NCBI GenBank assembly: GCA_029959085.1
Contig: JARWIR010000001.1
Span: 20,761,730-20,825,729, forward strand
Source of the DNA: Nemophila menziesii
Taxonomy: Eukaryota > Streptophyta > Magnoliopsida > Boraginales > Hydrophyllaceae
Reading direction: 5' to 3'
Length of the DNA: 64,000 nt
The notes under the pieces are model-generated. The model was not told the origin of the DNA and did no database searches. It worked only from the letters and a program-made list of their open reading frames with translations. Within the stretch, counting starts at the first letter, position 1; each line of letters starts with the position of its first letter. Shown one piece after another: positions 56,110 through 64,000 of this stretch. The translations under genes and the position numbers were made by a program.

Positions 56110-59100
56110 TTACTAAACATAACTCCCCTTTTGTTTAGATTTATAGCATGGCCAGTAGATATGCTATATTGGGTAAATTCCTCAATGAACTTAGTGAATT
56201 CATCACTTGAAACTTATAAGAAGAAAATATTATAGTCGGCAAAAAGATTGTATAAAATTTCTAGGCAGTTTTTTGCCAATTTTATTCCTTTGGTAAGGTT
56301 TTTTTCATTTTATCATTAAGGGGTGTTGTAAGTGCTTGAGTAATCATTCAAAATAGGAATATAAAAAGAGGTTATCCTTGACGGAGGCCTCTCTATTGTT
56401 TGCTAAGATGAATAATTTTTCCATTAAGGGGACTAAGTAGGACGCCGTGATGATACATTGTATCATACAATGGATCCAATGAGCAACAAAACCCATTTGT
56501 TTGAGAAGTTATTCTAATAAATCCCACTCTATATTCATAGGATTAATTTATGTGTACTCTAAGGGCAACATAATAAGTCCTTAATTTTTTGGTTTTCTTA
56601 AAATAATGAACTACTTTATGTGCAATTAAACATTTTCATGATTTACTCGTCCTGAAATAAATGTTGATTGATTCTCTGAAATAATTGAGTTTATATGTTT
56701 TTGGAGTCTAGTGGTAAAAATGTTAGCAATTACTTTATATGAGAAAGTAGAGCAACTAATTGGTATCTATTGACCTAGACTTGCTAGAGTTTTGACTTTG
56801 GAGATAAAAGTGATGTAGGTATTGTTAAAAGGAGTAATATTACTTGTATTCCACATTAAGGCAGATATAACTCTTAATAGGTGAGTTTTTATCAATTCCT
56901 ACTATTTTTATGGAAGTAATAAATAAATTTGAATGGTCATGGGAATTTATTTGCTCCAACTTTCCAGACTACTTTTTTAAGTTCAATAATTTTAAGGGTG
57001 AATTATATATAGGGTCTTGGAAACCATCTTTCTTCTCTATAGAGTAGTTTCAAAAATGCTATTCTTCTTAGGGACCTCATTTTTTACAATAGTCTTTCCT
57101 ACCCTTACTAACACTAAAAGACAAAAAAGTGTGATGTCACTGTTTCTCTCTCATCTACCTACCACTACCCACCTACCACCTACCCACCTATCTCCGACCT
57201 CCGGCCACCGACCTCCGACCACCAGTCACCGGTCACCGGAAAAAAACATAGAGTACTCCGAGAATTTGCTGAGTACTCAGACAATTTTGCTGAGTACTCT
57301 ATATATTTAAATGAGTACTCTATATATCCAACCACCGACCACCGACTTCCAACCACCTACATCCGGCCGTCAGAAAATTGCGAAGTAAAATCTCGGAGTA
57401 CTCTAAGAAAATCTCAGAGTATTCTAAAAAAATCTCGGAGTACTCTAAGAAAATCTCGGAGTACTCTTAAAATTTGGGGAGTACTATTAAAACACACAAA
57501 GAATATGATTGAAAAATGCTAAAAAAATATAATTATTGAGTATTATTAAAAATAATCACATTTACACATTTTATTACACAAAGAAAAAAAACCTTTGACC
57601 AGATCTAGGTCTGGTCAACAATTCCTACCAAAAAAAGAAATGCCGTTGAAGGAGAGACCTCCGTTTTGATCTCCCTCGCCAACGTTAATGGAGCTCCGGC
57701 GTGGAGTTGTGCTTCTACAACCATGGAGCTCGCAACAGCAACAACTCCGATCCAGTGCGTGAGAGAAGAACGGAGTGGGCAACAACTCCGATCCAGTGCG
57801 TGAGAGAAGAACGGAGGTGGGCAACAACTCGCCATCCACGATTTGCTGGAGAGAAGAACGGTGTGGGTTGCCGCTTCTCTGGTGGTCTTCTCACGAACAC
57901 CTGAGCTGGTCTTCAGGCAAGATTTCGCCGGAGTTTGCATCGAAGAAGAAGAAGAAGCCTCTCTCATGGCCCGATCCTCCAAAAAAGCACCACCACAGTT
58001 CTCCAGCTTATCCTCAACCTGCCGGCGAGAGGAACTGATAAGCCACCTCGACTCCACCTCCACCTACATCCTCCCATTGCAGCAGATCTGTTCGCAGGGA
58101 GATCTCCGGCGAACCACCGAACTATAGCCACGCGAAGAAGAACAGATACGTTGGTCTAGAGCTCGCATCGAAGAAGAAGAATAGCATCAGGTTTTTTTGG
58201 TGGTTGTGTTTCAGAGGGAGGCAGTGGTGTTATGGTTGTGGTGTTATGGTGGTGGTGGTGGTGTTATGGATGTGGTGTTATGGTGGTGGTGGTGGTGGCG
58301 GTTTGGGGAGTGCTAACTCACGTTTGGAGGGGGAAATGGAGAGAAGAGAGAGGTGAGAGAAAATAGATCTAAAATAATAATTGTAGGGGTTCTAAATTAG
58401 TATATATAGAAAAAAACAAAAGAAGGTAATAATGTAATTGGGGTTTTGGGTTTCATGTGTTAAAAAGTTTCTGAGGTCTTTAGTAAGAAGAGGCTTTAGA
58501 CGGGGTCCCCATCTTGAAGAGGGGGTGTGTTCAAGGCCCTAAGTGGCATTTACTCTAATTTTAATTTGTTTTGTTAGATCTTGCTTTATATCCTGAGTAA
58601 TTAAAGTTTTAACTTTGGATAAGATACCATTGAAGTCTCGGGGACCAATAGTGCGCAGGCTTCATTATAATGTCATTTGGTTTTAACTTGGATAGTGTCC
58701 TAAGACGCCTTCCAAGATCCCTCTTTTAATTTGATTCGAAGAATTTATTACTTCTTCTTATTTTTATAGTGATAATATGGAAGAAAGAAGAATTTTTATC
58801 TCTCTATATTAGCCATTAAATACTATACTTAGTGGCTCTTTATCTCCTTATAGAGAGTATTGAACTCATCGAATGATTCATTTGAATAGTTCGATAAGCT
58901 TTCCATCTTTTTCATAAGATTTTTTATTCACATATTTGGGTTGCAATGTTGTTATGATCCTATTGGTTTATCCTACTCGTAAGAGAGACAATTTTTTTCG
59001 AGGTTTAGGATATAAAATCATAAGCATAGGAAAGTGGTTTTCCAATTCTTTTCTACCGACTCTTAAATTTCTAGGTTATCGTTCCATATTTTTCCATAAA

Positions 59101-60040
59101 TGAATAGTGTACATTTTTTTTATTTAAAATTAAAAATAATCGGTGGCTGAATCGAGCCCAGTGATGGAAGGACCAAGGTCCAAGCATTTAGGAACAACTA
59201 GTTTCAGGGGGAATTTACGTCATATATGTCCAAATTTCATTTTATAAGTTGGTTACCGTTCCACAATTTGACCAAGAGAAAGAACACATTTTAGAGGTAG
59301 TGTCTTGAAGATCAATTTAAACAAGAAAATTATTGAAACAAGTAATGTTAGATATGTTAGATCCACTTTCCCCTAATTTTTGAAAGAAATATTTAATTAT
59401 GTTAAAGTCTTCAACTACATTCCACGGGTACGCAGTATTCTTGACCGAATGAAGGCTATATTTTTTCAAGACAATATCTTTAACATTATAATAAGGTGGG
59501 ATATAGACGAAGATTGTGAAAATCTATTTACGTGTTTATTAAAAATATCACAAAAATAAAATTATTACAAATGTCTATAATAGTACTTTTATAATCATGT
59601 ATATCAAGAAGATTAGAAGAGTAACCCCACCCCCACTAACCAAAATAAGAACAATGACCGTCTTACATTCATATGTAAACTACAGACAAATTTATCAATT
59701 TTGATTAATTTATTTTTAGAATCAGATAAATGGATTACCTTTCGTATTATGGCTCTTGGCCAGATGATCGAGTGTCAGAACTAATAGGGGGTACCAAACC
59801 TGTGGTAGTTCCAACAAAGATGTGTCATCATATCTCTTTTTTGGGGCCGTGTAGAGAAAACCCCGTAAATTTTGTCATTAAAGTGTGATCTTGCTGGAGT
59901 AAGCAAGATATCAACATGAACCATAGTATCCTTGATCCCAATCCCCAATGTGCTCATCACTAGAGTAGAAAGTTTGGGTTTCGTAGTATCGCAACCTGAG
60001 CCCCTATTTTTTTGTCCCACATGATGTTGTATTTCCTTTT
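56110..60040 (-). pseudogene. LINE-F: decayed LINE ORF2, split by a 1.53-kb insertion
   Basis: Minus-strand remnants in order: ORF1 end and ORF2 start with MMTHLCWNYHRFGTPY (about 60020-59780); a pre-RT block GPRDFNGILSKVKTLITQDI (near 58650-58590); [insertion 57011-58540]; IIELKKVVWKVGANKFPWPF (near 56990-56930), the degraded counterpart of the EIKxAVWxCGxxKxPGPDG motif; then YITFISKVKTLASL and PISCSTFSYKVIANIF (56830-56730), GFVAHWIHCMI (near 56480) and YNLFADYNIFFL (56220-56253), in which FADD has become FADY. The RT is therefore dead. zf-RVT and the 3' end are missing below 56110. No TSD was found. Confidence 0.75.
57011..58540. mobile_element. GC-rich non-autonomous element inserted in LINE-F
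   Basis: The LINE-F frame stops and resumes around this tract, so it is an insertion. Its ends are imperfect long inverted repeats: AGGGTCTTGGAAACC...CTTCTTAGGGACCTCA at the left, and AGGGCCTTGAACACAC...CTTCTTACTAAAGACCTCA inverted at the right (about 70 bases). That layout suits a non-autonomous MULE, but no 9-base duplication was found. The interior is GC-rich, with GAGTACTC-containing repeats (57240-57480), a 41-base tandem unit (57740 and 57781), GAAGAAG runs and (GTG)n near 58240-58300. No gene recognised. Confidence 0.55.
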
Positions 60041-60160
60041 CTTGATCAAAATCAGATATTTCTTTACATTTTTAAGAGTGTAATTAATTGGATTACGAGC
60101 TCCCGATCCTCCACAATTATACTCCATCAACATGGAGATATCCCATACCGAGGGGTATCG

Positions 60161-60212
60161 ATACTAGCTAATTGGGTTTGACAAAAAAAAAAAAAAATAC
60201 TAGCTAATTGGG
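60161..60212 (+). mobile_element. micro-retroinsertion 7 (TTTGAC plus poly(A), 16-bp TSD)
   Basis: ATACTAGCTAATTGGG occurs at 60161-60176 and 60197-60212. The 20-base insert is TTTGAC plus 14 A, identical to the last six bases and tail of LINE-A. Confidence 0.85.
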
Positions 60213-61559
60213 ATGCACTTCCAACACCACTACTCTTTTGTCGTAAAAATACTTGCATAAATTTAGATAAATGGTTAGGTTTAATTTTTGTTGAAATCTA
60301 TTTGACCAAAAAAGAGGAAAATGATCCTCAAATCCCTAAGTTTTTTATATTGGGACACCTAGGTTTTTCAGTTCTTTTTTATCTTTTACTAAGACCCTCT
60401 TTTAACATAGATGGTTAAATTTAACAGTCAAAACTTTGACTTTTTTAAATTTTCTTTTCTACCCTTCATTAACTAATTATATAAATTTACATTTCAAATT
60501 ATAAATTATTTTAATTGTATTCTTAAATTAAGAGAATTAAGAAATAGAATTTATATTTTGAGACTCATATTTTTTTAAATGTTTTTTACCAAAAATAATA
60601 TAATAATTTTTAATATAATTCTTTTAAATCTATTTATATTAATTTTAAGGCGTCGTATGTTTTTTATTTAATTATTTTATAAAATAAAAAATGATAATTT
60701 TTTTAGATAATATTTGGTATAAATTTGAAGTCGTGTAAAGCACTTTCAGATTGAAAAAATTTCGGGGCTCAACCAAAATTATTCAGTAGGATAAAATCAG
60801 ATGATTATTTTTCAAGAGTTTTGTTTTCTATTTGTATTCTGTTTTGTGACATTCTGAACCAATTATATATATGATCAAACAGGCGGCTAGCATTGACGGT
60901 TTTAGGCGGTTGAAAACTTCCCATTCTTTGCAGTGGAAGGATTATGGGCTATTGCTACCTAAGCCCAGCCCACTACCCCAACAATCCTTCTGACCCCGAA
61001 TATCTCTTTCTAATATTAAAACAAGCGTGCACTCTTGTTTTAATGAAAAAAAGAGAAATCAATTACGCTAAATTGTCCAACAAACATTCCCCATTTTAGT
61101 GTAATTACCTATCAATTAACCAAAGTCACAACATACAACAAACTACTGCATAAATGAAATATCGTGACGATTGAATTTCATCTTAGCATATTACACATTT
61201 CAAATATTAGAATATCAGGGTGTCACTAAGGATTGAACCCTCTCTATTCATAATGAATACATGAAGATAGTATACACAATAGTTTATAACATCACTCTTG
61301 CTCGACACTAATTTACAAGCATGTGTGCCTATCCTTCATAAGCATATCAAAGCCAAGTCCCAGCTTCTTGAAGCGGCTAAACTTCATGCTCATATAGGTA
61401 GTCCTTTTTTTCTTGCACCTGCAAATGCAAAATTTCAAAAGAACCATTAAGAAGTTATACTTCAACCTCCTTAACTTACAGAACTGAACACATACCTTTT
61501 GGGATAATTTTGCTGATGCATTCCAATCTCTACATGTTAAGCTTTTGGTGTCGACTAGG
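60213..61559. other. anonymous sequence, possible gene fragment near its end
   Basis: Mostly AT-rich. On the minus strand 61313-61591 holds an open frame with GT/AG-like sites, but the protein is not recognised. GGTTCAATCC near 61220 (minus strand) resembles a pol III B box without an A box. Confidence 0.35.
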
Positions 61560-62920
61560 GTGTGATAAAAATATGATATAAATAAGTACAAATAAACACC
61601 CTAGCCTAGCACGGTTCTGCAAGTATACAGATCGTATGCAAGTTTAAAATAATAAGTAAGATTCGTTCCTTAGAGACTACGAAGGTTAGAAAGATCTTAT
61701 TCAATAATCGAGTGCAAATATAACAAGCTAGAACAAATAAAACGCAAAGAAATAAAAGACAGATTAAGAAAATTAAACTACTAAAGTAAAGACTAGAAAA
61801 TTAAATGCAAGAGAAGAAGATAGTATGAGAGTTTAGCTTGAGTAAATAGCATGTAATCCCCACTAGTTTTGCCATTCTAAACATGTAAGGGTGAATTATG
61901 TAGTATTTCAATAATCGGTTTCAATTGCGCTATGTAGTTTTAAATAGGGTTTACCTGTGTCAATAAGGAGTCCTAAGCAAACTTTTCCTGCAATTAATTA
62001 AATAGCAATACACTAAACCATGGTGATTATCTAGTTAGGTTGATTTGTCAGATCTAAACCGTACACTAGACGTTATGTGCTAAACCTATAGTTAAATACA
62101 CCGTTGTCAATGATTACTTAACTACTATGATGGTAATTCTATATGGTCGCGATCCACAAGAACACAGAATATAAACTCCAACACATAAACAGAGAATAAA
62201 AACAATAATTCAATTTAAAACATAGAATTCCCAAATTAGATAGATGTCAACCAAAACTAGGGTTCATACATATATGCTAAAACTCAAGCTAAATAGAAAT
62301 TTAGTTCGTACTAATGGAAGAAAAGAAAGAACCTACAAATTCAAAGGTTGAAGAAGACATAATTGATGAACAACTCCTTCCAGACTTCTTTTCTTGTGTT
62401 GTAAGCTTCCTCTTGGCTTAAGGTTTGGCCAAGGATGATTTTCTAATGATAAGAGGCTGTATTTATAGTGTATAGGAAGACCTAATTCGTTTTCTTGAAG
62501 GATAAAGTAAGTATTAGACTTCTAGCCCAACTCAAATTCGTAACCCTAAAATATGGAATCAGTCCCGTTTTTGTTTTGGTTTCAACAACTTCAATCTTAT
62601 CCTGTTTGACGCGTATGAGTAGTCGAAATTCATCGTCTCGAAAAGATATTTAACTTGCTCTTGACCGTTTCTCCAAATTCCTCACCGATTTTAAGATATA
62701 AGCTGATTTGTGGTCGTGGGTAGTGAAATTCAGATTTATGGCAGCTTTTCCTTTTCCATATTTTTAGCTTTTGTTTCCTTATCTTCAGTTTTCATGTTTA
62801 TCCTCTTTCATTTAGCTCTTGGAACCAACTTGGACTCTAATTAATTACCATATATCTTTAAAGCTACACACTAAATAAACAATCAAACCCAATATGCTCT
62901 AAAAATAATAAATAAATAAT
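61560..62920 (-). repeat. unclassified interspersed repeat, copy 2 (inverted)
   Basis: On the minus strand 62920-62200 repeats, in order, the blocks seen at 31995-32900 (TTATTTTTAGAGCATAT, GATATATGGTAATTAATTAGA-like, TTCCAAGAGCTAAA, ACGCGTCAA, TATAAATACAGCCTCTTATC). The sequence to 61560 ends in a block with CTAAGGAACGAATC on the minus strand that looks retroelement-like. Ends and class undetermined. Confidence 0.55.
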
Positions 62921-64000
62921 AATAGGCTACTTATAGCCTATTATTACCAGTAATTTATAGGTTGTTCATAGGTTCTAATATAGCATCCAATGAAGATTTC
63001 ACTTAAGTGATTAGTGTTTTAAATATTACCAGTAAAACTAATTTTAGGCTACTTAATATTCATTTTTAACTCAATTAGAAATCAAATAAACCTAAAATTA
63101 GACATTCAAACCTCTAAATCATTTTGTAATGACAAATATAAACCATTACACATTAAAACTAATATATACGCATTATAACATCACAAATACCATTATATCA
63201 TTTCGAAAACTCACTAATACGCATTAAAACGACTCGATAACCTTAAATACTTTTGAAAACTTATTTTAAATCTCATTATATTTTTTAAAAAACAAAATAC
63301 AAATATAACAAATTTACACATGCAATTAGTTTAACTAACAACCTGAGTAAAAATAACTAGGTTTTACAAAAAAAATTATACTTGAAAAGGGGTTTTTGAG
63401 ATTTAGAAACCTTAGACATGCCTTTTATAAGCATTTTCAAACCCAATCAACCTGGGAACCAAGGATTAAATACCCTTAACCATGATAAGAAATCTCAACC
63501 AGAATACAACTATCGGAGCTCATACGAGGGTAATAAATACAGACCAAGTATATAGCTGAAGGGTCGTTCATGCAGTGTACTTTCCTGCCTAATTTTACCA
63601 ATGATAATACGTTGGATTGGACGGGGAAGGTGAAATTCGATAAACTAGGGTTTTTGAGATATATAACTAGACAGAGTGTGTGTGTGTGTGTGTGAGAGAG
63701 AGAGAAGATTTTGTAGGTATGTGATAATGAGGCGTGCAAGAGATAGTAGGTTACACAAAGTTCACAAGCAAAGCAAATGGGCGAAACAAACTTCAGAAAA
63801 CAAATAAGCTATTAGGCCAACATATATTATGTACATTATGGGCTAAGGACTGGACATTAAAACATTGTATAAGGCCGTCTGCGGTTCATGTCTTATACCC
63901 ACGGATTGAGTTGGTCCCAAACCGTGGACCGACCCAAACCCAAAAAAAAATTTGGACCCTATCGAACCATCGGCTGTATGAGTTTGGTTTTTCTAGGGCC
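62921..64000. other. anonymous sequence with (GT)n(GA)n microsatellite
   Basis: No supported gene. A (GT)9 run passing into (GA)6 lies at 63676-63706. The final 100 bases hold GTCCCAAACCGTGGACCGACC-like sequence of unknown origin. Confidence 0.45.

Noticed and set aside
60295..60320. Micro-retroinsertion at TTTGACC plus A
   Set aside because: Tail-like, but no target duplication.
61205..61235. tRNA gene on the minus strand
   Set aside because: Only a B-box-like GGTTCAATCC is present; no A box or cloverleaf can be drawn.

Overview
The window is nuclear DNA of a flowering plant, most likely a eudicot. It is AT-rich, has plant-type introns and plant gene families, and carries the usual plant transposon classes (L1-type LINEs with DUF4283/zf-RVT domains, Copia and Gypsy LTR elements, MULE, hAT, Tourist-like and Emigrant-like elements). 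Host genes are sparse. I support two: a small two-exon NFD6-like gene (minus strand, 22167-22576) and an intronless matrix metalloproteinase (minus strand, 37696-38778). A third, exon-like coding tract (45357-46294) is unrecognised.

Layout, left to right. 1-3732: palindrome repeats, a GC-rich tract and anonymous sequence. 3733-9954: a full-length L1-type LINE (LINE-A) with a perfect 14-bp target-site duplication and one in-frame stop in ORF2. 10046-10843: a Tourist-like element. 11054-16628: a second LINE (LINE-B), split by a 1.42-kb Copia-type solo LTR. 18210-20555: another Tourist-like copy and a minus-strand LINE remnant (LINE-C). 22167-22576: the NFD6-like gene, followed by a heavily decayed minus-strand LINE (LINE-D, to about 28600). 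31000-36050: a roughly 185-bp tandem family built around a GAGTTATGGGAA-type palindrome, holding half a MULE transposase, itself carrying a truncated LINE (LINE-E, 15-bp TSD). 36754-37496: a non-autonomous hAT element. 37696-38778: the metalloproteinase. 39450-39972: two MITEs beside a tRNA-like SINE head. 40895-42860: a FAR1/FRS-type pseudogene. 48377-50437: an Emigrant-like element apparently carrying a nested element with nine ACACAAAA palindromes. 52598-54396: a gag-only Gypsy-type element with both LTRs. 54432-54873: third Tourist-like copy. 56110-60040: a decayed minus-strand LINE (LINE-F) split by a 1.53-kb element. 61560-62920: an inverted relative of the repeat at 31995-32900.

The window is therefore a record of repeated LINE activity: six recognisable LINE copies, two of them with an ATGA overlap between ORF1 and ORF2. 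In addition there are seven tiny insertions consisting only of a few bases plus a poly(A) run between 11-17-bp duplications. These look like almost completely 5'-truncated LINE-type retropositions, and some end in the same short 3' motif as the large LINEs nearby. This series, and the two independent arrays of dispersed palindromes, are the least ordinary signals. No CRISPR, rRNA or complete tRNA gene was seen. All family assignments come from motifs read by eye, without database searches.
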